This document shows, one piece after another, positions 7,353 through 15,245 of a DNA stretch of 18,697 nucleotides. Source of the stretch: Candidatus Staskawiczbacteria bacterium RIFCSPLOWO2_01_FULL_38_12b (GTDB lineage Bacteria; Patescibacteriota; Minisyncoccia; Minisyncoccales; Staskawiczbacteraceae); the NCBI GenBank assembly GCA_001820255.1, contig MHPA01000025.1, positions 51,313-70,009 on the forward strand, in the 5' to 3' direction. The position numbers were made by a program, and so were the translations under genes. Position 1 is the first letter of the stretch, and each line of letters starts with the position of its first letter. The notes beneath the pieces were generated by a model. It was not told the origin of the DNA. It ran no database searches and saw only the letters and a list, made by a program, of their open reading frames with translations.

Positions 7353-8852
7353 ATGTATATTTTCAAAACATTAATGCTTAATTCAATTAAATTTTTTTTT
7401 ATTGCCAATTCATCAGAGTCTTTGTTTAAAAAAACCGCCAAGGGCAGTTTTTGGTTATTGGTTTTTAGGATACTTGATCAATCCTTCGGGCTTATTGGGA
7501 CAATAATATTGGCAAGGTTATTAGCGCCTTCGGACTTCGGTCTTTTTGGTATAACACTTTTGGCAGTTTCCTTTTTGGATACTTTTTCTCAAACAGGTTT
7601 CCAGCCTGCGTTGGTTCATAAAAAGGGAGATATAAGGCCATACCTTGATACCAGCTTTATTATACAGGCCGTAAGGGGATTTTTAATTGCATTAACAATA
7701 TTTGTGTCTGCCCCATATATAGCAATATTTTTTAAGGTAGAGGCAGCAGTGCCAATTTTAAGAATAATTGGTTTTGCAATTTTTATACAAGGATTGGAAA
7801 ATATTGCTACGATTTATCTGCAAAAAGAGCTGGAATTTAAAAAATATTTTATTTACCAAATAAGCGGAACGTTTGCAAAGTTTTTTATTTCTGTTATTTT
7901 GGCTCTTATTTTCCGCAACGTATGGGCGCTGGTTATAGGATTTTTAGCCGGAACTATTTTAAGATGCTTTGTTTCTTATGTGGTATATTTTTATAAACCT
8001 CGCTTAATTTTTGATTTTGCAAAAGCAAAAGAACTTTTTGGTTACGGTAAGTGGATTTTCGGCTCAAATATTATTAGTTTTTTTGTGACCCAAATTGATA
8101 GTTTTTTTGTCCAAAAATTAATTGGAGTGGTTGGACTCGGCTTTTACCAGATATCCTACAAAGTACCAAGTATTCTGAACATGGAAATATTAACCGCCGC
8201 TGCGTTTCCGGCATACGCTAAAATTCAAGACGATATATCAAAATTAAGGGACGCATACTTAAAGATTACAAAGATTTCTTTTATTATTTTAATGCCGATG
8301 GCTGGGGGAATTTTTGTCATAGCTGCTGATTTTATAACATTATTTTTAGGAGAAAAATGGCTGCCGTCACTTTGGCCAATGAGAATACTTTCTTTATCTG
8401 TTTCAATGTGGATGGTGGCTGTAGTTTCAAATTATATGTTTTTGGCAATAGGAAGGCCAAACGTAACAACAAGGTGGACATCGATAAAGCTTCTAATATT
8501 GCTTATTTTTCTGTATCCATTTATTATAAAATACGACATTACGGGGGCTTCAATCGTAGTTTTGGCAAGTTCTTTGGTTGCAACTTTCGGACTGGCTTTT
8601 GAAGCTATTAAAGCTATAAAATGCGGTTTTATACAATTTATAAACAATGTTATTTTTTCTTTTATAAATGCCTTAATTATGGCTGTTTCTGTTTATTTCT
8701 TAAAAGGATATTTCCCAGACGGAATTTTGGGCTTTTTAACGACTGTTTTAGCTGGAATTTTAATTTATTTTTTCTTGACACTCATTTCTGATAAAATTTT
8801 TAATGATAAGGCATTTTTGCTTGTAAAAGAAACTGTAGGTTTACTCAAATAA
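7353..8852 (+). CDS. Second oligosaccharide flippase (Wzx/TuaB-like, MOP superfamily)
   Basis: A 499-residue polytopic membrane protein. The segment KKTAKGSFWLLVFRILDQSFG followed by ILARLLAPSDFGLFG, and then SQTGFQPALVHKK, is characteristic of the TuaB/WzxC-like branch of polysaccharide exporters, different from the branch of the flippase at 633. Such proteins move lipid-linked repeat units to the outer leaflet. A TTG at 7350 precedes the chosen ATG; another ATG at 7374 is also possible and would remove seven residues. It is the first gene after the repeat-rich gap and opens cluster B. No clear promoter is visible between the hairpin and the start. Confidence 0.88.
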   Translation: MYIFKTLMLNSIKFFFIANSSESLFKKTAKGSFWLLVFRILDQSFGLIGTIILARLLAPSDFGLFGITLLAVSFLDTFSQTGFQPALVHKKGDIRPYLDTSFIIQAVRGFLIALTIFVSAPYIAIFFKVEAAVPILRIIGFAIFIQGLENIATIYLQKELEFKKYFIYQISGTFAKFFISVILALIFRNVWALVIGFLAGTILRCFVSYVVYFYKPRLIFDFAKAKELFGYGKWIFGSNIISFFVTQIDSFFVQKLIGVVGLGFYQISYKVPSILNMEILTAAAFPAYAKIQDDISKLRDAYLKITKISFIILMPMAGGIFVIAADFITLFLGEKWLPSLWPMRILSLSVSMWMVAVVSNYMFLAIGRPNVTTRWTSIKLLILLIFLYPFIIKYDITGASIVVLASSLVATFGLAFEAIKAIKCGFIQFINNVIFSFINALIMAVSVYFLKGYFPDGILGFLTTVLAGILIYFFLTLISDKIFNDKAFLLVKETVGLLK

Positions 8853-8884
8853 CATTGGATCAAACTATTAAAATAATACATCAT

Positions 8885-9589
8885 ATGAATCATACCTTAA
8901 AAAATGTTGCCAGATATTTTAAAAGTATTGCTTTAATATTAATAGAATATCCATTCAGAAGTAAAAGAAAAGCAGAGGCCAATAAAAATTTACAAAAATT
9001 AATCAAAGGTAAAAGCATTATTAAACTTCATGTGGGTTGCGGTGCCAGAACTCTTGCGGGATGGATAAATATAGATCTGCATTATCATCCTTATGAGAAT
9101 TATTTAAAATCTTTTGGAGAAAAATACTATTCAAAAGAAATTCGCGGCACAAGATTCGATTTTTATCCAATGGATGTGACAAAAGAAAAACTGCCGTTTG
9201 GCAATAATTCAATTGATGTAATTTTTCACGAAGATTTTATTGAGCATATAGAACAAAGAAATCAAATATCTTTTCTTGCAGAAACATTGAGAGTTTTAAA
9301 AAGGGGAGGAGTCCATAGGATCAATACCCCGAATCTTTTATCTTCAATGAGGGATCATTCAGACTTTTCCAAGGGATTTTTGGGAGTTTATTTTGGAGAA
9401 TGGGATAATCATCTCCATAAGAATGTATTAACGCCCAACACCCTTCAAGAGCTAGCATTGATGGTCGGCTATTCAAAAGTAATATTTAATAATAGGGACG
9501 AAAGTATTTCAAAATTAATACCTAAAGAATTCAGGCCTGGTCCTGATAGGTCAGTCGACGGTAATATTTTTGCAGATTTAATAAAATAA
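8885..9589 (+). CDS. Class I SAM-dependent methyltransferase
   Basis: The protein has about 234 residues from the ATG at 8885. A TTG at 8855 would add ten residues, but the ATG is preferred because the SAM domain only starts near residue 45. Motif I is LHVGCGAR at 48-55, followed by WINIDLHYHP; HEDFIEHI at 115-122 and RGGVHRINTPN at 140-150 are typical of Methyltransf_11-like enzymes in glycan clusters. It may methylate a sugar or glycan intermediate; the substrate is unknown. Bases 9123-9171 (residues about 80-96) recur upstream at 7241-7289. It is followed four bases later by a GT4 gene. Confidence 0.8.
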   Translation: MNHTLKNVARYFKSIALILIEYPFRSKRKAEANKNLQKLIKGKSIIKLHVGCGARTLAGWINIDLHYHPYENYLKSFGEKYYSKEIRGTRFDFYPMDVTKEKLPFGNNSIDVIFHEDFIEHIEQRNQISFLAETLRVLKRGGVHRINTPNLLSSMRDHSDFSKGFLGVYFGEWDNHLHKNVLTPNTLQELALMVGYSKVIFNNRDESISKLIPKEFRPGPDRSVDGNIFADLIK

Positions 9590-9593
9590 GAAG

Positions 9594-10781
9594 ATGAAAC
9601 TTTTAATCATTTACCATGGCGGATTAATGTCCTGCGCTAAATCTATTTTCCGAGAATATGCCGCCCAAGGCGTTGATTTAACAGTAATTGTACCGTCTAA
9701 AATTGCGGCTGGTTCAATGTATTCTTCATCGGGTTATTCTTCCTATAGTAAAAATGACAACGAAAAAACGTATCGTTTTTTCCCCGTCAAACTGCGAAAG
9801 CCAGACAGCTACGGAGAAGGATTTAAATTTTTTCAATTGTTTTTTGCAATTAAAAAAATAAAACCGGATTTAATACACGTCTTTGATGAATACTCCAGCT
9901 TTTATCTGTTTCAAACAATGTTATGCAGGTATTTGCTGTTTGGCAAAAAAATTCCGGTACTATCTTACACTTTTCAGAATATTGCATTTAAAACTCCGCC
10001 TCTTATATTTAAAATATCTTTAAGATTTTTTAAGCGCATTGCTTATAGGGTTTTATACTTTTTTATATTTTTTTACAATAAAAAAGCGCTAAATGGTGTA
10101 ACCACATCCAATTTTGAAGCAATTTCAAACATTAAAAACAGTGGATTTTCTGGCCCGCAAAAGAGAATTTTTTGGGGAATTGATTTTAATATCTTTTTTC
10201 AAAAAGATAAAAATCTATGCAGGGAAAAGCTGAGCATTCCAAAGAATATAAAATTAGTCGGTTATTTTGGAAAATTAGTCCAAGAAAAAGGGGTAGGGGA
10301 GATAGCTATTGCCGCAAGTAAAATAAAGGATTGCCATGTGATGTTTGTCGGCGATGGAGATTTTAAAGAAGAACTAAAAAAAATGACAGGTTCTTTAAAT
10401 ATAACGGAAAGAGTTTATTTTTATGATAGCGTAAAAAACCAAGAATTAGTAGATTATTATAATTGCCTTGATGTTTTTGTTTTGGCATCAAAAACCACTA
10501 CTGATTGGAAAGAGCAATACGGCAGAGTTTTAGTTGAGGCAATGGCTTGTCATATTCCGGTTGTCGGATCTTCGTCAGGGGCGATACCCGAAGTTTTGGA
10601 GGGTTATCCTAAAAGTTTAATTTTTCAGGAGGGCGATGCAAATGATTTAGCAGAAAAGATAAAAATGACCCAAGATTTAAAATTCCCAGAAAATTTTAAT
10701 ATTGAAAAGTTTTTAGAAAAATTTAGTGTTGAGAATTTTGTTTCAAAACATATAGATTTCTATAAAAGAATCATCCAGTAA
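9594..10781 (+). CDS. Family 4 glycosyltransferase (GT-B fold)
   Basis: A 395-residue GT-B enzyme. The N-terminal acceptor domain begins MKLLIIYHGG and includes DLIHVFDEYS near residue 92. The C-terminal donor domain includes VGYFGKLVQEKG (222-233) and the GT4 E-x7-E motif, E307 to E315, in EQYGRVLVEAMAC, followed by SSSGAIPEVL. It should be a retaining glycosyltransferase acting at the cytoplasmic membrane face on a lipid-linked acceptor. Length and motifs are complete. A hydrophobic aromatic stretch at 143-161 may associate with the membrane. It starts four bases after the preceding stop and ends three bases short of the convergent SGNH gene. Confidence 0.88.
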   Translation: MKLLIIYHGGLMSCAKSIFREYAAQGVDLTVIVPSKIAAGSMYSSSGYSSYSKNDNEKTYRFFPVKLRKPDSYGEGFKFFQLFFAIKKIKPDLIHVFDEYSSFYLFQTMLCRYLLFGKKIPVLSYTFQNIAFKTPPLIFKISLRFFKRIAYRVLYFFIFFYNKKALNGVTTSNFEAISNIKNSGFSGPQKRIFWGIDFNIFFQKDKNLCREKLSIPKNIKLVGYFGKLVQEKGVGEIAIAASKIKDCHVMFVGDGDFKEELKKMTGSLNITERVYFYDSVKNQELVDYYNCLDVFVLASKTTTDWKEQYGRVLVEAMACHIPVVGSSSGAIPEVLEGYPKSLIFQEGDANDLAEKIKMTQDLKFPENFNIEKFLEKFSVENFVSKHIDFYKRIIQ

Positions 10782-10784
10782 AAA

Positions 10785-11519
10785 TCAATTACGCCCATTT
10801 TTATTTATCTCTTGCCTTACAAAATCGGCAATTTTGCCATTTAAATGAATTTCATCTGCCACATATTCTTTTAATAAAAACCCGTTTTTATCAGAAACTT
10901 TTGGATATATGTTTATATATGGATACCCGTTGTTTTCGCAGAATTTTTTCAATCTATCATTGAATTCCCCGTATATATCGCTTCGCATGCTGTCTGTGCC
11001 ATAGAAAAGAGATTTATCAAGATATTTTATCTCTCTGGCGCCCGGCATTCCATATACGTATAATGTAATGCCCATCTGTCTTATTTCTTTTAACACGCAG
11101 CCGTAATTAAAAATAGTTTGGTCAATAAGTTTTGGAATGGTTATTTTTTTTTGTTGTTTTTCATACTGATAACTCATGTGGATTCTGCAGTCTATTTCTC
11201 CAAAAGAGAGCATGACAATATCTCTTTTAGTGTTGAGTTTTCTTAAAATCTTAAATAATTTTTCATTTGATTTTGTCAAGCTGACTTTTTTATTGAGGTT
11301 GTGCATGGTTGCAGCTCCCAAAAAGTGCGCAATAAACTGTTTTTTGTTATAAAAAACAGTGGAGTGACTATCTCCTATCACATGAATTAGCGGTATGTTG
11401 TATGTCCTGGAATGAATATAGTTATAAACATCAAAAGTTTTATTGGATGTTTTGCCTACAAAAATTAACATCGGACGAGGCAGTTTGTGAACTAGTTTTT
11501 TTATTTGAGCAATTAACAT
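10785..11519 (-). CDS. SGNH/GDSL-like hydrolase or acyl-transfer enzyme
   Basis: The 244-residue protein shows the SGNH-hydrolase blocks: block I IGDSHS at residues 48-53 with the candidate nucleophile S51, block III as FGEID at 106-110 (Glu-Ile where Asn is usual), and block V DEIHLNG at 222-228 with D222 and H225 as the probable acid-base pair. The GDSHS variant also occurs in SGNH domains that work with glycan O-acetylation. No signal peptide is evident, so a cytoplasmic role on precursors or activated sugars is possible. It is the only minus-strand gene inside the glycan cluster, converges on the GT4 gene with three bases between stops (its own stop is TGA), and has a good promoter upstream. 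Confidence 0.72.
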   Translation of the reverse strand: MLIAQIKKLVHKLPRPMLIFVGKTSNKTFDVYNYIHSRTYNIPLIHVIGDSHSTVFYNKKQFIAHFLGAATMHNLNKKVSLTKSNEKLFKILRKLNTKRDIVMLSFGEIDCRIHMSYQYEKQQKKITIPKLIDQTIFNYGCVLKEIRQMGITLYVYGMPGAREIKYLDKSLFYGTDSMRSDIYGEFNDRLKKFCENNGYPYINIYPKVSDKNGFLLKEYVADEIHLNGKIADFVRQEINKNGRN

Positions 11520-11535
11520 AGTATTTATTACTGAA

Positions 11536-11564
11536 ATTTTATCATTAGTTTAAGCAAAAATCAA
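11536..11564 (-). promoter_or_regulatory. Sigma70-type promoter of the SGNH gene
   Basis: Read on the minus strand there is a -35 TTGATT (11559-11564), a 17-base spacer, and a -10 TAAAAT (11536-11541) preceded by TG, as in extended -10 promoters. Transcription would start near 11529, about ten bases before the ATG. The assignment is by consensus match only. Confidence 0.6.
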
Positions 11565-11617
11565 TTTTTTTACTTTAACATATGTGTAAATGCGTGGAAT
11601 TTTACCGATTTAACGCA

Positions 11618-11646
11618 TTGATTTTCCGTACATATTGTGCCATAAT
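11618..11646 (+). promoter_or_regulatory. Sigma70-type promoter of the aminotransferase operon
   Basis: The -35 TTGATT (11618-11623), 17-base spacer and -10 CATAAT (11641-11646) face rightward. The predicted start near 11653 lies upstream of the ATGs at 11669 and 11681 but downstream of 11582 and 11645, so it argues for a short N-terminus for the aminotransferase. It shares its -35 hexamer and spacing with the opposing promoter. Confidence 0.6.
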
Positions 11647-11668
11647 GAAAAACATAAAATTATATTTT

Positions 11669-13306
11669 ATGGCGATAAAAATGGAAGCGAAAAAATTTAT
11701 TCCCGTTGCCAGCCCCGCTCTTATCGGCAACGAAAAAAAGTACGTTTTGGATTGCTTAAAAACCAATTGGATTTCTTCAACTGGCAAATATGTTAATCTT
11801 TTTGAAAGAAAATTTTCGGAATATATTGGAGTAAAACATGCCATAACCTGTAGTAACGGAACCGTAGCTTTGCACCTTGCCTTACTGGCTCTTGATATTA
11901 AAAACGGGGACGAGGTAATGTGCCCCACTCTTACCTATATAGCTACTGCCAACAGCATTTTGTATGTAGGAGCTAAACCCATTTTTGTAGATTGCCAGCA
12001 GGATACATGGAATATAGACCCTGATAAGATTGAGGGAAAAATTACTAAAAAAACGAAAGCAATAATAGTCGTTCATCTTTATGGAAACGCTTGCGATATG
12101 GAGGCTATTATTAAAATAGCCAAAAGGCATGGCCTGTATATCATAGAAGACAGTGCAGAGGCGCTTGGCTCAAAGTACCTGCCTGCCGATAGGCAAGGTA
12201 AAGAAAAAATGTGCGGCTCCTTTGGTGATATTGCGACATTCAGTTTTTTTGGTAATAAAGTTATAACTTCGGGAGAGGGAGGAATGGTAGTCACCAATAA
12301 TGACGAATTCGCAAAAAAAGTAGCATTATTAAAAAATCAAGGCATGGATACCAACAAAAGATATTGGCATCCAGTTTTAGGATATAACTACCGTCTCACT
12401 AATGTTCAGTCGGCAATCGGGCTTGCTCAGCTTGAAAATGTCAAAAAATTTATTGCCAAGCGCCGCCAGATTGCAAAAATGTATAGCCATTACCTTAAAA
12501 ATATAGAAGGAATCACTCTTCCCACAGAGAAAGATTATACGTTTCATTCTTATTGGATGTATTGCATTCTGATAGAAAAAGAATACGGGGTGGACCGGGA
12601 TCGATTAATGGGTCTTTTGGAAAAACAAGGTATTCAAACGCGCCCGTTTTTTTACCCTATTCACACCATGCCAGCTTATCAATCTTTGCATCATTATGGT
12701 TTGGATGTTTCAAAAGAAATTTCAAGAAAGGGAATTAATTTGCCAACATTTTATAATCTTGGCGAGGATCAGATAAAATATATAGCTCACCAGTTAGTAA
12801 GATTGAAAAAAGATATTATTAAAAATAAGCAAGGCGCAGAATATATTATTAAAAGCGTGGACTCTGGTGACGAAAAAAAGTTGGCATCTTTTTTTAAAGT
12901 TATAAAAAAACACAACTTACATAACTTTTTTCACCCGCATCCTTTTAATCTTAAAACAGCAAAAAAAATTATCGAAATTTCAGAGTCAGACAAAAGTGAT
13001 TTGTATTACTTAGTTTTGGATAAAAATGAACAAATAGCGGGGTATTTTATGTTAAGGGGTTTTGACGAAGGCTATTCTGTGCCTTCATTTGCAATTGTGG
13101 TGCATCCAGATTATATGAATAGGGGGATAGGCAAACAGGTAACAATAGTGGCAATAAAAATATGTGAAAGGTTAAAGATTGGGAAAATGATGCTTAAAGT
13201 ATATGAGGATAATATAGTAGCCCAAAAAATGTATCGTTCCCTTAATTTTACATTTTCTAAATCTGATAAGAAAGATGAATTAGTAGGGCGTTTAAATATA
13301 AGATGA
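11669..13306 (+). CDS. DegT-type sugar aminotransferase fused to GNAT N-acetyltransferase
   Basis: The frame is open from 11582, but family alignment (FIPVASPALIG normally lies near the N-terminus) and the promoter at 11618-11646 favour the ATG at 11669 or 11681. Numbering from 11681, residues about 5-380 form a PLP-dependent DegT/DnrJ/EryC1/StrS aminotransferase, closest by eye to perosamine-synthase types: IIEDSAEALGS with the PLP-contacting D157, and SFFGNKVITSGEGG with K193 as the Schiff-base lysine. Residues about 387-541 form a GNAT domain with VHPDYMNRGIGKQ (acetyl-CoA loop near 480-486) and EDNIVAQKMYRSLNF. The fusion implies amination of a 4-keto sugar followed by N-acetylation in one chain, a pair usually encoded by separate genes. 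It overlaps the next gene by ATGA. Confidence 0.87.
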   Translation: MAIKMEAKKFIPVASPALIGNEKKYVLDCLKTNWISSTGKYVNLFERKFSEYIGVKHAITCSNGTVALHLALLALDIKNGDEVMCPTLTYIATANSILYVGAKPIFVDCQQDTWNIDPDKIEGKITKKTKAIIVVHLYGNACDMEAIIKIAKRHGLYIIEDSAEALGSKYLPADRQGKEKMCGSFGDIATFSFFGNKVITSGEGGMVVTNNDEFAKKVALLKNQGMDTNKRYWHPVLGYNYRLTNVQSAIGLAQLENVKKFIAKRRQIAKMYSHYLKNIEGITLPTEKDYTFHSYWMYCILIEKEYGVDRDRLMGLLEKQGIQTRPFFYPIHTMPAYQSLHHYGLDVSKEISRKGINLPTFYNLGEDQIKYIAHQLVRLKKDIIKNKQGAEYIIKSVDSGDEKKLASFFKVIKKHNLHNFFHPHPFNLKTAKKIIEISESDKSDLYYLVLDKNEQIAGYFMLRGFDEGYSVPSFAIVVHPDYMNRGIGKQVTIVAIKICERLKIGKMMLKVYEDNIVAQKMYRSLNFTFSKSDKKDELVGRLNIR

Positions 13307-14508
13307 AAGTAGGAATATTCGTTTATTTCATACCTATCGGAAAATCAGGGGGGGTACAGCGATACGCAGAGCAACTGACTTTTGCCCTTGGAAAGTATTC
13401 TGACCTTGAAGTGGTGGTATTTTGCGCCCCCCAAAATAAAGAGCTTTTCTTGCAATATGCCACCAATAAGGTATCAATAGTAGTATTGCCAAAAAGATGT
13501 AAATATCTTAGGGCGCTTACTAATAACCGGTACATCCGTAAAAGCCCTTTTTTTTCAGAATTGGCAAAAAAGATATTTTATAATCGGTATTCTTCAAGAA
13601 TTATGGATTGGCTGGGCGACTATAAACATATGATTGAAAAAAAAGTTGACGTAATTCATTTTCCCTATCAGGTTTTAGACAGGTACGATTTTAATATCCC
13701 GACATTAATTACCCTGCACGACCTCCAGCAAAAATACTTTCCGGAATTTTTCACTAAAGATGAAATTCAAGAAAGAGATATTCATTTTAAAAAATCAGCC
13801 GAGCTTGCCTCCAGAGTCATTGTATCTTTTGAACATGTTAAAAAAGATATCGTACATTTTTACGGAATATCTCCCGGAAAAATAGATGTTTGCAATTTGG
13901 GATATGATGCAAGGCCGGGTGCGGATACTGGGAAATTCCCACAGATTCTTAAAAAATATAATATTCCACAAGAGTATTTATTTTATTCCGCTCTTACGTG
14001 GAAGCATAAAAATCATATCGGTTTGATTAGGGCGTTAAAATTGTTGCATAATACATATAATAAAAAAATACATTTAGTTTGCACCGGCGCTAAAAGCGAT
14101 TTTTATTCAAAAATCAGGCTGGAAATAGAGAAATTGGGATTAGAAGAATATATAACGTTTACCGGTTTTGTGTCAGAAGAAGAACTGCAAATATTGCTTA
14201 AGAAGGCCAAGTTGGTTGTAATTCCCACCCTTTATGAAGCCGGAAGCTATCCTCTTATGGAGGCCATGATTCACGGAGCGCCGGTAATTTGCTCTAATGT
14301 TACTTCTTTGCCGGAGCAGATTGGAGACCAAAGATTTATTTTTGATCCCCATGACACCGCCCAAATGGCTGATAAAATGTATCAAATGATTACTGACGAA
14401 GCATTAAGGGCGGAAAACATTGAAAACAGCAAACAGCAAATCAAAAAACTTGAATGGAGAAATAGGATAATTAATTTTACTAATTCCTACCAAAAGGCTT
14501 TAAATTAA
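13303..14508 (+). CDS. Family 4 glycosyltransferase (GT-B fold)
   Basis: A 401-residue GT4 enzyme. The start MKVGIFVYFIPIGKSGGVQRYAE has the N-terminal acceptor-domain glycine-rich turn, followed by LITLHDLQQKYFPEFF (135-150), a segment common in mannosyl- and rhamnosyl-type GT4 proteins. The donor domain has LTWKHKNH (232-239) and the E-x7-E motif E312 to E320 in YEAGSYPLMEAM, then SNVTSLPEQIG. It is probably retaining, with donor unknown. Its ATG overlaps the TGA of the aminotransferase-GNAT gene, suggesting coupled synthesis of an amino sugar and the enzyme that may transfer it. Confidence 0.88.
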   Translation: MKVGIFVYFIPIGKSGGVQRYAEQLTFALGKYSDLEVVVFCAPQNKELFLQYATNKVSIVVLPKRCKYLRALTNNRYIRKSPFFSELAKKIFYNRYSSRIMDWLGDYKHMIEKKVDVIHFPYQVLDRYDFNIPTLITLHDLQQKYFPEFFTKDEIQERDIHFKKSAELASRVIVSFEHVKKDIVHFYGISPGKIDVCNLGYDARPGADTGKFPQILKKYNIPQEYLFYSALTWKHKNHIGLIRALKLLHNTYNKKIHLVCTGAKSDFYSKIRLEIEKLGLEEYITFTGFVSEEELQILLKKAKLVVIPTLYEAGSYPLMEAMIHGAPVICSNVTSLPEQIGDQRFIFDPHDTAQMADKMYQMITDEALRAENIENSKQQIKKLEWRNRIINFTNSYQKALN

Positions 14509-14511
14509 AAT

Positions 14512-15237
14512 ATGAATGAAAAAATTTCAAGGGAAAATATAAATGAAATAATAGAAGACAAGGATTACAAAGAAAAAAAGATAAAATTTTTTCGTAAATT
14601 AGCCTTAGATAATTTACCGGAAATGCGACTTTTATTTAAAGGGGGGAAATTATGGAAAAAAGAAAAATGGAGAAATGTAGTGGAACATTGCTTGGTAGAG
14701 GCAGCTGTGGCCGATGGATTATCAGAAATATTGGATTTAGACGAACATGATAGGGAGGAGTTGATTAAGGCCTCTTTTTGCCATGATTGGGATAAAAGAA
14801 TGGAGAAGCGCCCCACAGATTTTATTGAGGACGAAAAAGAAAAAGCACTTGATTTACTAAAGAAAGTCAATCCTGATACAAATCTTTTAGGAGCAACTAA
14901 ACCCGAATTTATTGAAAAATTTTTAAAAGGCGAGACAACTTTTTTGGAAAGACTACAGCTCTATATTGACAACATAACAAGTGGAAGCAATATTATGCCT
15001 TTTAGAGAAAGACTTGCGCAAGCAGTATTCAGGAATCCGGAAAATGTCAAAAAATTTGGCGCCACTGATTACTGGGAAAAAAATTCAGAAATAACGGCTA
15101 AAATAGAAGAAGAAATTTTTATGATTCTTAAATCAAAAAATATTAATGTTAACTTGCCAGAGGAAATCCCAAACTTTATAAGCCAAAAGTTAGAAGAGAC
15201 GATAAAAGATTTCAAAATTAAAAAAATAATAATATAA
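14512..15237 (+). CDS. HD-domain phosphohydrolase-like protein
   Basis: The 241-residue protein is rich in Lys and Glu with no membrane segment. It shows an HD-superfamily pattern: H59 in NVVEHCLVEA, the H91-D92 pair in FCHDWDKR, and D153 in LYIDNITSG. These would form the metal site of a phosphohydrolase acting on nucleotides or phosphoesters. I do not recognise a specific subfamily. It begins three bases after the GT4 stop and precedes the short UDP-sugar dehydrogenase-like gene, so it is embedded in the glycan operon; a regulatory or nucleotide-processing role is a guess from context. Confidence 0.65.
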   Translation: MNEKISRENINEIIEDKDYKEKKIKFFRKLALDNLPEMRLLFKGGKLWKKEKWRNVVEHCLVEAAVADGLSEILDLDEHDREELIKASFCHDWDKRMEKRPTDFIEDEKEKALDLLKKVNPDTNLLGATKPEFIEKFLKGETTFLERLQLYIDNITSGSNIMPFRERLAQAVFRNPENVKKFGATDYWEKNSEITAKIEEEIFMILKSKNINVNLPEEIPNFISQKLEETIKDFKIKKIII

Positions 15238-15245
15238 GAAATACC

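Noticed and set aside
11582..11668. N-terminal extension of the aminotransferase from the ATG at 11582
   Set aside because: It overlaps a good promoter, has no family similarity and adds residues before the normal N-terminus of DegT proteins.
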